Assembly (NCBI GenBank): GCA_003255065.1 | Contig: QAOA01001406.1 | Span: 233,090-297,089 of the forward strand | DNA length: 64,000 nucleotides | Reading direction: 5' to 3' | Source of the DNA: Cercis canadensis | Taxonomy: Eukaryota > Streptophyta > Magnoliopsida > Fabales > Fabaceae | In this document: positions 29,472-44,319 of the stretch, one piece after another | Layout: every line of letters begins with the position of its first letter | Numbering within the stretch: position 1 is the stretch's first letter | Notes under the pieces: model-generated | The model's database searches: none | Told to the model about the DNA's origin: nothing | Seen by the model: only the letters and a program-made list of their open reading frames with translations | Made by a program: the position numbers and the translations under genes

Positions 29472-30909
29472 ACCCAGTATTTACCACAGAACAGCACCAT
29501 TTTGGCCTTGACTGGAATCAATTCATCCTGCCACTCAAGTCTTTGTAAAGTGTAATTGGTTACTCACTAGGATCCTCATGTTGCATTTGCAGTTAAGGTT
29601 TCAGGTTGTACTAGGAAAGCTGAGTTGGTATGCTATCTATGTGATTGAAAACACAAGTGAAATGTAGATTTTTGTATATCAAAATATAAAAGGTAGACTC
29701 ATATCTTTTGCAGTAGAGCTGTAAAGTGTAGACTCAACAACTAACCTTAACCCCCCAAATAAAGTAGAGGGAAGTTAAAGAAAAAAAGTGAAGACTTCTC
29801 CAATCATTTGGTTGGTGGTGGACTTCAGATTGTTGACTAATCCTACTTCAAGCTAATTCAAGGTTTTTAACAAGAATGAATATAGTTGTTGGCCTTGACC
29901 TTTGGTACAGTCTTGTCACACGAACACAAGTGAAATGTAGATTTTTGTATATCAAAATATAAAAGGTAGACTCATATCTTTTGCAGTAGAGCTGTCAAGT
30001 GTAGACTCAACCACTAACCTTAACCCCCCCAAATAAAGTAGAGGGAAGTTAAAGAACAAAAGTGAAGACTTCTCCAATCATTTGGTTGGTGGTGGACTTC
30101 AGATTGTTGACTAATCCTACTTCAAGCTAATTCAAGGTTTTTAACAAGAATGAATATAGTTGTTGGCCTTGACCTTTGGTACAGTCTTGTCACACGGTCA
30201 ATTAGCAATATATCATCAAAATGTAAAAGTTCTATAGATGGTTAGATAATTGAAAAGAAAATTGGTTTCTTTGGTGGTTAGTTGCTCTGGTATTTCTTTT
30301 CTTTTTCGTTTGTTTTCTGTTGAGTTGCTAAGAGAATTGAATGGGTTATGAGGCCGTTTGATAAAGGATTCAACGACAAAAGTTAACATCAAAGTTATCT
30401 CCATCATGTAGGAGACAAGTACATCTCTTTAATTAAGCCATGATTGTATTTTACTGAGTTTTCAACTAGATAATGGAGAACACAACCTTTGATCCAAATT
30501 AAAAAGCAATCTGGCCTGTTGTTAACAAATCTATCAAATAGAATGCACAATGTCTACAAGAAGTAGCTAATTCCTTATTATATTATATGGCAGTAACAGA
30601 TGAACGAGTAAAGAAAATGCAACTTTTCTAATAGAATAACCCCTCTAACCCACATGGTTTTCAACAAAAAATAACAGAACCACGTGGGCATCTATTGTTT
30701 ACAAGGTCAAAAGAATAGCCTGGGAAAGCCCAAACTTCATCTTTATCTCGATTCAAAACCCAATTTTCACCATCCCAACCTCTATAAGTAGGACAAAACG
30801 AACTACTATGATTTACAATTTTACAAATTATACCCAATCCCATTCACAATTCACATACACTGAGATCAGTGCACAATTAGATTCAAGATGGGCAGAAGGA
30901 ACATTATAA
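29472..30909. other. shared 3' flank of the convergent ankyrin and VAC14 genes
   Basis: The two genes point toward each other here, so the interval holds both 3' UTRs. It contains a tandem duplication (29650-30196). No further exon is supported. Confidence 0.6.
29650..30196. repeat. 273-bp tandem direct duplication
   Basis: 29650-29922 is repeated directly at 29923-30196 with only a few changes (for example gtaaag/gtcaag, caacaa/caacca, one extra C). Unlike the other doublings in the window there is no N at the junction, so this one may be real. It starts within the likely 3' UTR or flank of the ankyrin gene. Confidence 0.85.
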
Positions 30910-33900
30910 CTATAATTGTAGTTGCCCTGGGCCCCTCTTCGACGATCTTGAAGGAGAAGCATTAAGATCGGATGTAAGAGGTTGCCTGGGTTCTTCCTGT
31001 CTTTGCACATCCTGCATATAATGCAGTAATGATATCAGAAAAGCAAAAGGATAATTTGAAATGGTGACAACAAAATAATACATGAAGGAGAACATGACAT
31101 GTATTTAATGAGAAAACGCAGGCACCGCCCTCTCTCTGCTCTCTTTGTTCCCCAACCTTCTCTTTGAATTTTATGATTCTTATCTACACAAGTGTATTAG
31201 GAACACGCAGATGTAAATATTAAGAGAGCAGCTACCTTTGATAATGAAGTGGAAGTATTGCGCAAATGTGCCTGTGCTTTAGCATGCATGCGATGCTGGT
31301 ACTGCATTTGCTCAAATTGTTGTAGCCTTGCAGCAAAGTTAATTCCATTTTGTGACTTCCCACCGTCCACATTTATGTCACCATCCTCGGTGATGTGAGA
31401 TCCACTAGACATGTGATGAAGAATTTGGTAGGGGTTCCCTGACGATGTTCTCTTAAATTGCTCACCATTGAAAGAATACGATGGCACAGCTTTTAAACGA
31501 GTTTTTAGTATCTTGAAGGCGGCACTTTGCTGCATCATGGAATCAAATGAAAAGAGTATAAACATCAAACCATACAAAACAAATGCAGATGAATACATTT
31601 CCAAGATTTGTCACACTCCTGAAAAAAGAATAACTTTCTCAAATACTAAGATTTTCTTCCCCCCCCCCACCCTCTTTTTCAAAACATGAGATTGCAAGAG
31701 GTAGCAACGGGCACTTAGAGCAAGTTGATTAATTTAACAATTAAGTTAATGCTACTAGAATCACAAACTTTTAGCAGCTAAACAGAATACCCCCTCTTCG
31801 AAACAAGGAAATAAAAGTACTAACACAATGAGAGAAACATTAGGTACAAATACAAAACACATAAAGATGCCAACAATCATAGATACTCCTCCAGCAGCCA
31901 CTATCAAAACAAGACAAAGGGATACTTTCCACAAGTGGATTCAGAATGACAGCGTAATAAATTTTTCTGTTCTGGCTCCTGAGAAACAATGTAACATCTG
32001 GTCAGAAAGACCTAATAGCCATCACATATCAGACTTTATTTTCCTAACTTGTTCTCAATCAGATCGTGACCCTCATTGGTATCTTATTCTAAATTCTCAT
32101 CCAAACCTACTCGGGCATTTTGCTCCAATATAGATTGAACAGTTTAGACTCATAATATACTGATCAGTAGATGATGCATTATAAAGCCTGACCGATAACT
32201 ATTAAAAAGCTTTGCTAAGAATGAAGTAACATACACCAGGATACGGGATGTATACAAAGAAAAATGTCACTTAAAAATGTTACAAATAAGGAAGAGACAA
32301 AATGCAAGCAACATAGAAAGTCTAAGAAGTTCCTTCCCACTAAGGGAGGATGCTTGACAATGGGACATTGATACAAGGGAAATTTTCTTTAATAATTTTT
32401 TAGAGGTAAAGAAATAGTTAAAATTGCATATACCTGAGGAAGCAACATTAGAAGACCGTATAATGCTTTAAATAACCATATATATCTTCCAGGTTCTAGA
32501 AGCTGCAAGATTTAAATAACAGTTTAGTCTGATGCAAGAGAAAGGATTATTGTACTTCTAAAACAATGAGACAAAGGATGCATTATTATATAACTGCAAT
32601 TTATTTTTGTAGGAATGCTCTTCCAGATTACCATACTGGACCTAAATACGGATCTTGTAGGGACTAAAACCAAGAGAAGAAAGGTGAAGATACTAATAAT
32701 CAATTTCTCAGAAGATTACAAATGGCAATGTGGGGAGGGACTAAATTGAATTTAGTTCAAAATATAAGGATAAACTGAAACTTAAAATAAACTCAGGTAC
32801 CAAATTGTAGTTTCTTCTTTTTATTAAATGAGAAGACATTATTCACCTTTACCATTAATCATCACAGACACAACCAACATTTCCATATTAATCACATTTT
32901 TCCAAAGTAAGAGCAAAATATATGATATTATGAGAACCAAATAGTAAGAAAAGAATCAAATGATGAAACTTTGCATTCAATTAATCACCTGCAATCTAAG
33001 ATAAGCGAAGATTGGAGTTTCCAGTAAGCGAATCAACTTATCCAGTTGGACCAAAAATTTGACGTTAATATCTTCCTCAACTAGAGATTGAATCACGGTA
33101 CTTGCATGCTGGTAGGTCTGTCCATTAATATACAGGATTATATTACAAAAAAGGGCCAATTGATCCAAATAAGGATACACAAACAATCACAAATACACAT
33201 TGTTTATGAAGTGTGTGTGCAAGTGAGAGAGATTTAGTATGGAAAGGGACCATAATCAAGTTGTAGATAGGTATCCTACCTGAGCTAATAAGCAAAGACT
33301 TATGATTGCCATTGGTGAATGGCACCATGAGGCATACAAAGAAACAAATAAATCCTTCCCAGCAGGATTTACCAGGGACTGCTTCAAAAGATCTCGAAGC
33401 TCAGATAATTCCGATGATGTAAGTAAGATCAAATTCAAAGCCTGAATTTTTCAAGGGGAAAAAACAAATGCAGATGAATACATTTCCAACATATTAGATC
33501 GGCAAATGGTCAGACTAATAGAGAGAAAACAATAAATTTATAAATAGACACAAAAACAAACAGGAAAATAAGATGCATATGACAATGCTGTGGACCAGAG
33601 AATCCTTGTAACATTTAGTTCCATAAAACTCCAGTTGGATATAGTCTCTTCTCACACTCAACACACACACCAATTTCATAGTCAATGATTGTTATCAGCT
33701 TATCTCAGCTATCACAGAAGTGGACACACTAGCAATTTCAAGAAACAGGAAATTATTGGTTACTAAATTGAAAAGATAACCTGTCACATGCATTTATTGG
33801 TGGAAGGATAAGCTTCTCATATCCTTCCTTTACTGACTTCAAATATACATGAACAACCAGGCCTTGTTCTATATTTACACATACAATCACAATTTTCACC

Positions 33901-36900
33901 TAAAGTGAAGAACTGATATAGCCAGTTAAAGTTGAGGTCAAGAAATCAGAACCAAGACAGATTCTTTAGCTAATACATTGCAAATTGAAACGACATTTTT
34001 AGAGAATTTATGTTCAATAGATCTCTTATGACTCTACAAGATAATATTTCTGCAAATAATGACAGCACTTAAAATGTCAAAGAACCACTCAACCTAAAAG
34101 CTTATGATATTAGGTTGGTGCAATTTACCACCAGATAGCAAAAACCTAGACCTTTGAAGTCATGAGCCTCCAATAACATAATATATTACAAGACAATTTT
34201 AAGTTCAATCCCCAAACAAGCTAGGAAGCTGCATAATACCAGTGCATACCAAAATCAGTTAACTCTGCCCATAAATGAAAACAATCAAACCATCTCAAAT
34301 ACAAAGCTTTACACAGCTTCTTCATTTATCTAGTTATGATTGGGGGTAGATGAGGGAGATAAACCCAAGTAGGCCATCATTTTAGTTCATCACAAGTGCA
34401 TTATATCTTTACTTAAGATATCAGATAAGTCACAACCTGAACCATAATTGATGCAAAATCCAGATCAGATTCCCCTTCTAGTATTGTAGAGAGTTCGCGG
34501 TAGACTCTTTCAGCATTCAACAGCACACAAAGCCGACGGATTATCAAAGCACCACGCCTAGGAGATAGACTTGACCGTTAATAATAACACATATTTCATC
34601 CAAATTATGTAACTAAATTAATACATCAGATTAAGAAAAATAGAAAGAAGGGACAAAAGCTTACTTCTCCAAAAGAGAGTTATCTATGCGGAAATTATGT
34701 ACTAGGAAAACAACAAGCTGACGAAAGTGCTGAGGATCTTTGGCAATGCATGCATGAACTTCAAGAACCAGGAGCACAACCTATTTAAATACAGAATTTT
34801 GATAAATTAGTTTTTCAAGTGTATTATTTAGTTTCCAATTTTCCATAAGTGAACATGATACTAAACAAGAATAGGAGGAGTATCAAGAATATGAGTTTGA
34901 TTTAAAATTTAAACTCAAGAAGGCATATATAAGAAATTATAATAACTGCAAAATTGCAGAAAGCCCTCTGATGTAACCAAAAGATATACTCCATACTACA
35001 ATAATAACATCATCCCAAAATTTGGTATCTTTTGAATTCAAACTAATATATGGAAAATCTGAAACTCCACTACCCCACCACCAACCACCTGGTGGGTGTG
35101 AAAACAAACTACATTTAGTACTACATACTAAAACAAAAAAAATTAATGTCTTCAAATTAAGAAATTATCCATGAGATGATTGTAATCGCAAAGTGTAACC
35201 ACAACTTCATCCAGAAAGAAACATATTCGCAAAGGTTTTAAGAAATAAATTAAAAGTACACTTGACAAAATGAATAGAAAAAATAAATACTATCACTATA
35301 ACAGGATTACCTCATCGGATGGATCTGAAAGTGCTTTAAGTAGGGTGTCAAATATGTCATTCAGATATATTAAAACCTGTTTCAGATGGGAAAAAAATCA
35401 ATGAGAGAATGGACATATCAAAATATTTTGAACACTGATAGAAAGGGATTCACACGCAATTATGAAAGGATTCAGGTAAGCTAAAACAAAGTAATTACCA
35501 ATAGAAGACACTAAAGGGTAAAAGGTAAAAGGACAAAATTTTAAAAGAATAATTTAAAGGTTTGAAAAACAAAAATAAAGAAAATGACAAAACAATAAAT
35601 TGTTAGGCCAAAAAATATTGTATATTTCTTGTAATCCAAGATATCATATAATCATTTACAGTTCAAACGAGTGATCCAATTCTGTTCATTAAAAAGGAAG
35701 GGTAAGTTAATCTGACCTTTCTTAATTGGTCCAGAGTGGAAAAAAGTAGCTTCATTAAGAATAAAAGCAGACCAATGAAATGTCACAGTTGGAATTGGGG
35801 CCCAGTATAATGGAAAAGAAAGCAAACACTCCTCTCATTTGATAATTAGGCAAAAGTATAAATACAAAAGCAGCAGAATGATGTTGTTTACTGTTTACAG
35901 CCAAGTAGAACCCATCAGCATAATCAGAGCTCTAAATGAACCTAATGAAAACCAATTTTAACATCTAGGGCATGAACAACAGAATTTTTCCAAAGACCTT
36001 GGAAAATCAAAATAGGGCATGTAAATAAGCAATAATACTAAAAACTCCAAGGGCCATATCAAGAAAATAGATCAAGTCTACATATGTAAAAGATGCTCTT
36101 AAACTATCAAAATGAAAGCTTAATTCCAACAACACAGTCACCTCAGCACGATGTCTGTTTAAAAGGGTTGATATCCAGTGCAAAGCTTCAATTCGAGTAG
36201 CCTCCCATTCACTAGATAGTTGGCTGCTCAGTCAAAACATCTCTAAATCAGTGCAAAATAATTCAATAGATATAAGAATAAAACCAAAAGGATCCTCATA
36301 GTCACTTCGCAAAAGCTTCTCAGGTACTCAGAGCACTGTTTATATCCAAAAAATTTCAAATTTCAAATATTTAATTGAAACCCAGCCTTTTCCCCAGGAT
36401 AGAAAAACTACACCTCCTAGCAATTGAGAGAATAGCTCCTACATCAAATGCTTCAGCTGGATCAGCCTTGATTGCACGTAGCTCTTCATTGGTTTCACGA
36501 GCAACCTTACACATAAGCAAGAAGTTATTTCCAACTTGTTGTTTTGCATGCCAGGCAATAATATAATTGAACGTGGGGATACAGAGAATTGAAGAAAATA
36601 AATAAGGTGAACCCAAAAAAAAAGAAAGATCTAGTAATCCTACCACTCTAATTTTCTCTTCTTTATCAGATATGCAAGGCAAAATGGCTCCTAGAATGTC
36701 AGCATAATACGGAACAAGCTGGTCTCCACCAAGTTTAACAAACTCATTTATCTGTTAAAACAAGCAAGCACAGACATAATTTAACATAATAAACGAATAA
36801 TGAACCAAAACAAAACAATAACTGTATTAAATAAGCCAGGCAACAAGTAAGATAATAGAAGAGACTAGAGACTTGTCTAATAAGTCAAAGCACCGCAATT

Positions 36901-39900
36901 CCACTTACCCATGTGATAGCTGTTAATCTAGTAAACTCATCGGGAGAACCTGCCCTCTGAACCAATATTTCAGCCATGCGACCATAATCTACAGACTTCA
37001 AGAGTAGCACTGCTCGAGTCAGAAAATGACAAATGAACAAAATATTTTGCTTTTCTTCTTTTCCCAATACTGGGTGAAAATGATCATAGCATAGTTAGTC
37101 TTAAGAAATACATACTCCCTAAAAGAAAAAAGAAGTCAAATAAATAAACCCTATAAAATTATGAAATATGAAAAAGAGGATAATGTCTCCCGTAAACATT
37201 CCTCAGAAGCCTTACTAACTCTCAAACAGAAGGGAAAAAAAATTACATTAGGAGAAGCCTTACTGGGGAGTTCTTAATCTCTTGAAGAAACTCCGAAAGA
37301 GCTGAATCAGCTTGTTGACGTATTTCATGACTAGAATCACTTAACATATTAAACAAACCTGAGAAATTTATCTGTGATTAGCACATTGACATACGTTTTC
37401 TGAAAATGAAAGAAGATATAACAAAAAAAGAAAAAGGCTCAATCTTCAACTAACAAACAGTTACCATCAAGAAAATCAGGAAGAAATCCCAGCATATCAA
37501 TATCGGGGACACTGTCCAGTACGGTAATCCATCCTACTAAAAACTGGCGGACATATGGATTCAGGACATTCATGCGCTCCCTCAACAACGGTATAAATTC
37601 TTCAATACTGAAGATCAACAAAGAAAAAGAAAAGGGGGGTGGGGGGTTTATATATCAGATCAAGTTACAGTCAGAGACCGCTGGATCTTGCAAATTTTAT
37701 TTGGCTAGAAACATAAAAACTAGAAGGGAGAGGATGGGGCACCTGAACTGATCACTTTCAGTCACAATATCCTGTTTCAATGTAGCAAAAATTAATCATC
37801 AGTTGATCTAAGACAAACAGTAATTCAGATAACCACAAGATTAATCCACATTCAGCAAATGCTTTCATTGTGCACACATGTAACATTGGGAAAAAGTATC
37901 ACGGAGTTCAAGAGAAACTTATACCTTGACAAGACGATCCAAGAGATGAGCAGCGCTTTGTACATTGGCATCTGAGTCTGCAGAAAGCTTGCACAAGGCA
38001 TCAAAGATCTGGTTGAAGAATATTATAAAATCCCCTCTTACAACCTGAAATCAGAAAAAGATAAGCATTAAGGCCTGCAGATTATCAGAATGAAGTTGTA
38101 ATACATAGGTCAGTATAATCAAGTTCTCACCTTAGCAATGTTATATAGAGCTTCACAAGCATAATAACGAACTCTGCTATCTTGGTCAGAGAAAGAATTT
38201 AACACAGGGGGCACGATTTGCTGTCAGAGTGCAAGAATCATAAATAGGTTAGAAGAAGGGAAAGGAAAACCAATATACATGCCAAGCCATGTCAAACTCA
38301 GCTGTATGACAGAGTAAATGATAATATTAATGCATGCCTGCAATACATTCTATCTCATAATTAGATGCAATGCTAACAGCTAGATATAGAATAGCTTGCT
38401 CAATAACTACATATTTCAATTTTATGACAGGTGGTGAAATCAGCTTTTTTTTGTCCTTTTCCTGAAATTTGGTGCCATCTTATAATCAACTCAAGCAGGA
38501 AGAACGGATACGGAATGCTCTCAAGTGGCATAACAACAAAAAATAAATTTAGAATTAATGACAAGGACAGAAAAAAGTATAGCTATCATTCGAAGCAACA
38601 CCTGCTTACATTAAGTTCAACAAAAACAAGTTACCATCTCTTTCAAACGTGATTGTTATGTTTGGCAAAGAAAACTGTAATCAACCATATATCCCGTCAA
38701 AACTAAATGCATACTCAGATTAGAAAGCTCCATTTCCTACAAAAGGAGGAGATTAAGGTTTCCAATGCAACAACCCATAAAAGAAACCTTAATACTTGGA
38801 CTCAAGTCACTCCCAACTGGCACCCAACACAATATAAGATCTGAAGTGTGGTACAGAGTGAAACTCAAAGGGCAAACTTTTCACCTATCCCGAAAACCTG
38901 TAAGTCCTTCCCATGAGAACTCCTATATATAATTTCGTTTCATTCCTCCCAAACTCAATTAAAAGCTTAATGTCTAAAGTAATGCCACCAAATCAAGCAC
39001 CATGAAAAGCAACATTAAGTTAAGAAGTAATCTAGAGGCAGTAATGTAAGATATTATCAAAGGGGATCATCCACAATGCTGATCTCACTAATCGAGCCAA
39101 TGAGTGAAAGTGTGAAACATAATGTTGATCTTTTTCATCAGGCAACAGATAACCCTATGCCCTACTACAACTATGTTGGAGGCAGCAGATAACCCTACGC
39201 CCTGATAAGTTTAAAATTTGACTACCTAAAAAGCAAGCCAAGAGTGGTTTCTCTTGTTGCATTCAGTGGAAACTGTTACGAGAACACAGATTAACTAACT
39301 CTAAATATTTAAAACTGGCATGAATAACAGACTGTTTCCAGATTATGATCACTGGCATGTTTCTTAGGTGCAGAGAATGAAATTTGCCTCATTTACAAGC
39401 GGCAAGAGTTCAAATTGTAAGCCATAATAAACAAACTCAGAAAAGGGGGCAAAAATTCAAACTTGCATACATATGAACATAATTTGTAAGCATCCTTCAC
39501 CTCAAGATGCTGAGCGGCTTCAGTAGTCAACCCAACAGTAGCAGCAGCTAATCCTATCAATCCTCCCTTCATTGAAGTTGAAAATTGAAAAAAAAAATAA
39601 AAATGAATAAACAGACAGTATAACATACAAATTTAATTAAATCCGAACTAAAATCATTTTTCAATTCCAGAAATTGACCAAATCACTTTAAAAATTAAAT
39701 CTTCCCCTACCTTCCGGTGATTTGCTTGCGGCGAATAAGTGAATTCCGTAGTCAACAAATTGATCACAGCAGTTATTTTATCATGATCCCCAGCCGCTGC
39801 AAGCTGCTTCACTATTCCCTCAACCTATCCAACAAAACCAACACATCCATGATCCACCTAAACTCCAACAAAACCACCCAAAACCCTAAAACCCAAAATT

Positions 39901-40047
39901 TCCCAAACTGCAAAAAGAAATTCAACAGAAGTGAAGAAGGAAGAGGGATTGAGGAACCTCAAGTGCAGCATTCTTCCTCTTCTCGTAGAGCTTGTCGGCA
40001 AGGTTGCGGAGCACGGCTGCCGGAACCACCGAAAGCGCGTCGACCAT
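30910..40047 (-). CDS. VAC14: VAC14 homologue, scaffold of the FAB1/PIKfyve PI(3,5)P2 kinase complex
   Basis: Twenty exons in gene order: 39958-40047, 39711-39824, 39501-39566, 38131-38220, 37925-38044, 37743-37771, 37465-37607, 37264-37358, 36909-36995, 36644-36751, 36414-36505, 36142-36223, 35311-35376, 34665-34780, 34437-34557, 33280-33441, 32989-33117, 32434-32502, 31236-31529, 30910-31011. Total 2175 nt, 724 aa, as in Arabidopsis (about 728). VAC14 is a HEAT-repeat scaffold that joins the lipid kinase FAB1 and the phosphatase on endosomal and vacuolar membranes and so controls PI(3,5)P2, vacuole shape and pH. Conserved marks: [13 protein letters not shown] near the start, [10 protein letters not shown] at 67-76, [30 protein letters not shown], and the plant C-terminus RGPGQLQL. 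All junctions are in phase. The exon 11-12 join gives Ser where related proteins have Arg (ARSQLSSEW). A 70-N gap lies just upstream of the start. Confidence 0.96.
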
Positions 40048-42935
40048 GGATGCCAATAGCTTGTGGGAATTCCTCGTTTGGGGGAAGAGAGACAAAAAAA
40101 AAAAAAAAANNNNNNNNNNNNNNNNNNNNNNNNNNNNNNNNNNNNNNNNNNNNNNNNNNNNNNNNNNNNNNNNNNNNNNTTTTTTTTTTTTTTGGTTTGG
40201 GGATCAGAATCAGAGCGTCATCGGTGTGAACACAGAACAGACCATAATCGGAATTCAAATTTGGGAATTGATGCGGAATGCTGAAATTGAGTACGAGAAT
40301 TCAGATCTGATATAAGTCCTGGGAATTGAAATCACAAGTAATTGAAAATTTGAACCTAATTTTTTTTTCCACAGGAGAGTTTCCTTATTATTATGATGGT
40401 TTTGTNCAAAAACAGTTTTTAAAAACAAAAAAACAAAAACACTTTCAAACAAGCCCTTATATTTTTAAGTAAGTGAGCGCAATCTACCAGCTGGGGGTTG
40501 AAAACTATGGGAGGAAATCACGGAAATGTCCTTATTTTGTGGGCAATAATATTGTAACTTTTTGTATTAAAGTATCTTTGTAATGAATTTAAATTGGATA
40601 ATTCTCGGACATATAGGATTCTCATCATTTAAGCTGACCAAAAGAAGTACACTTACACTGAGATCAATTTAGAAATTACAGGTTATGTATTTAAACTTGA
40701 AATAATTTACGGGATTGATTTAGTTAGTAAGGATCCGTTAACAATCTTTTTTTAATAGGTAATTTATAAATATTACTGTAAGTTCTCGTTGAGATTTTTA
40801 ATATGTTATGACTTTAAAATATAGTAATTTTTTTATTTTAAATTTTTTTATACTAAATAAACCTAAAATTACAATTAAAATACCAAAAATAATATACTAA
40901 AAAAGACATTTAATTTTTTTATTTTTAAAGGAGGTATTTGGAGTCCTTAGTAGTTTGGCCACCTAATTCTTGACCAACAATTTTAACCTTGGTTGTCTTA
41001 AATCTTGCAACCATGGAACTTGGACCAGGCTTTGTTGACTCAGCCATCAAACGGGGAAGAGATCTCATGGTGGATGGATGAAGGAGACAACGACATCGTT
41101 TCAGGTTTTATTCTAGTTGTATTAGTATATTGATTGCCATTTGTGTATGTGTCCATGTCTCTTTGAGAGAGTTATGATGGGTTAGGATAACGAAAATACC
41201 TATTTAGCTAAAAAATTACTATGAAAGATTAAAAGGCATAGAAAATATATAATGAATTGACAATTGATTATCATAAAAAAGAAAGAAAAAAAAAAAGAAA
41301 TTTGATTTATAATTGATTTTATTTCTATTTTAGCTATGATCNAAAAAAAAGAAATTTGATTATAATTGATTTTATTTCTATTTTAGCTATGATCACAATA
41401 TTTTATATTAGCTGATGATGTGGCAATCTTACTTGAATTTTCACATTGATGTCTAGCAATAGTACTCATCCAAAAAAATTAATTTCATTCTTTGGTAATT
41501 GCATATTTATTAATAGAGCATGTAACGTTAGAAAAAAAAAACCACAAATATAAGGCTTCGTTCCAATTTTATCCCACCTTAACAAAGGTAAAATTAGTTG
41601 ATGATGTTGCAGTTAATATGTTGATTACGAGATCATCTGGTAATTAGCCTCACAGACATATTATCTCTTTAGATTTTTTTTATTGTATAGATCAAATTTT
41701 ATTTAGTCAATTAGTGTGACATGGTGTGAATATATACCAATGAGAGTCGTTATTTTCATACCTTGTTTTGTTAACGTCATATTTTATTTAATGTCTAAAT
41801 ATGATGTAAACTAAATTACCATCAAGTAATATGAAATTTTTTTAACTTTGATTAAAAACTTGTATATATTAAATGAGGGTTTTTACAATTAGTTAAAAAT
41901 TTCTACATTAAATGAGGGTAAATTAGTCTATATCATATTTAGATATTAAATAATATGTGAAATTAACAAAATCAAGTATGAAAATAGCAGCTCCCTATAC
42001 AATAATCAATTTTCTTTATATGACATTGTCTCCCACTTGTCTTTAGGCTAAAGATTTTTTTTTTTTACAGATAAAAAAAAGTTTTTTTTATCAAATAAAA
42101 TATTACAATTAGGCTTACTCTTCTTTAATTCAGATTGAAATCAAAGCTAATTAATAATTCTTATCCAAAATTTAATAATTTTATTTCAAGAAAAGATCAA
42201 TTTTATTATTTTCCAACTTACAAAATCTTTTCATTATTGCAATAAAAGAAATGTTCCCAAAAAAATCCAAGTTTATAAAACAAAAAGAATAATTGGGCTG
42301 CATTGGTCAACAAGAGAATATAACTGCAGTGATTTTTTGACCATTTCCCACTATGTTTTGATCTTCAGCAATGCCAGAAGTAATGGTTGACTATTCCTAC
42401 TAGTTTTTTATGTTCACAAATGCATGGCTGAAGTAATGGTTGATTTTTGAGGGTTATGTGCAAGAGAAATTGACTCTTGTAAGTACTTGAAATATCTTTG
42501 AAACCTCAACATGGAAATTAACCAAAATTGTTTCCTGAGGCAATGGAGCGCTGCATGGGAGTTAAAAGCAAACACACATTGATTTCATATCAGTGGCAAT
42601 GCTTTCCAAGGTTTTTTCAAGCCATTGTAGAATGGAAAGGTGTATAAGATGTTAATTGAGAGGTGATTATCTTTCATAATATGTGATTAATAATCACAGT
42701 ATATAGATATCTTATAAAAATAGTCACAGGGGTAAAACGACTAGTTCATTATTCACAAAAACCGTGTTAAAAGAATCATATTAAAATTAATATGTAAAAA
42801 AAATTGATGGGTTGCAAACTTTATGGCCAAAACAATAATTCTCTCTAATTTCTTATAGTTAATTATAATCAACTTATGCAGAGTTTTATACTTTATAATA
42901 GATTTGGATGTTGTTTTAATGCAAATGATGATTAC
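40048..42935. other. VAC14 5' region and intergenic
   Basis: 40110-40179 is a run of 70 N flanked by A- and T-runs; the VAC14 5' UTR and core promoter are partly lost in it. Another N is at 40406. At about 41286-41395 a roughly 53-bp segment is doubled around an N (41342). A GC-richer island at about 41000-41110 has no recognisable exon. The rest is AT-rich. Confidence 0.55.
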
Positions 42936-43431
42936 CTGGGTAGCACCGAAACACCTCCTTCTTACGAGTACCCGTTTCGGAGACGTCTCTGAAACGCAAA
43001 ACGCGTACCAATGAAAGAAACACGTCTTTTTTTTTTTCTTCTTTTCTGAAAGTGTTTCAAAACATACTTATGGAGTGATGAATGCAGTTTTCATACTAGT
43101 AATGCATGGAGCGATGTCCCACATCATTCCATTCTTCAATTATTACAAGTTTCACTTTAATTTATACATTATAACTTTTACTAACCATTTAAAATGTATT
43201 TTTAAAGATTCAATTTTTAATGCATCTAACAAATTTAAAAATTAATAAGAATTAGATTCTGGGTTTATCATTTTTCTGTGACTTTTTATAATGCACTTGG
43301 TCTAATTAAAAAAGATTTATAATATATTGATGATACGTAATTAAATATGATAATATATAATGTTGCGTATCCGTANTCTATTTTTTTAAAAATGTCATAT
43401 CAACGTTTCGTACCCGTACCTATGCTATATA
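42936..43431 (+). mobile_element. non-autonomous inverted-repeat element, family A, copy 1 (Mutator-like TSD)
   Basis: The left end contains GTAGCACCGAAAC and the right end GTACCCGTACCTATGCTA, imperfect inverses of each other. The 9-bp word gatgattac flanks both sides exactly (42927-42935 and 43432-43440). Internal words (ctgaaagtgtttcaaaac, aaaaaagatttataatatat) are shared with the element at 47635-48315, which lies in the opposite direction. No coding capacity. A 9-bp duplication points to a Mutator-like element. An N lies at 43376. Confidence 0.8.
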
Positions 43432-44319
43432 GATGATTACTCATGGTCTATTATTTTATTTATTATGTATTATGATAGTTAAACAATATTTTGCATACTC
43501 TAGATACTTGTAAGATTGTTTAATTCTATTACTTTTGTCCTAGTCCATAAAAAATCAATAGATATTAACTTATATTCCATTGGTGTTTATTTTGAAGAAG
43601 GAACAGAAGAATACAAAAAAATTGTCTGTAATAAACCTAAGACACCAATAAAATAATGGAAATGGAATTGTGGTTACTTACATTGTAGATTAGGCATTGG
43701 CCTAAATTTTATCTTTTATCTAGGACTTAGACAACTAGATCTTAATCTTTCTTATTAGATGATTAATCATGGGACCCATGAGTAATGACGCATCTTCTGT
43801 CCCATTTGGCCATTTTGGTCCAGCAGATTAGATAACGTCCAATAAGTAGCCAACCCAAATTTGATAACCATTTCCAGTTTAAGAAAATGGCCATTTGAAT
43901 ACGTCTTTCTTTATAGAATAGTGATGTTTTTTTTTGTCCACACTACTCATTTTTACAAATTAAAAAGTCATTTTCTTTTTTTCTTTTTCCCTTTTTCCCT
44001 TTTCTCTTTCTTCTTCGATGCTGTTTTCCCAAAGTGGCCATTTTCCATTAGTCCCCTTTACACCACCATATGCTAAACATTAAATAATAAATCTAATTTC
44101 TACAACCAAAGATAAATTGTCAAGTCAAAAAAGCAAAAGGGTAAGAAGATCAAAAGAAGATGTGAAAGATAGATAGTGGAAGTTGAAAGAAAGAGTGAGT
44201 GAAGATTAATTTATGTATCAAGTCATAATATATAGTTAGGCATATGTTCACTTTAATCTTCTTTGATCATTTCTTCTATTCTCTCTTCTTTTCAGTTGAT
44301 GTTACAATTAGTCAATTAC

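Noticed and set aside
31828-32133. A 101-codon open frame on the plus strand
   Set aside because: It lies in a VAC14 intron on the opposite strand, with no recognisable domain and ordinary intron composition.
39717-40315. Open frames running through the 70-N gap
   Set aside because: They consist of antisense VAC14 exon sequence plus unknown bases and homopolymers.
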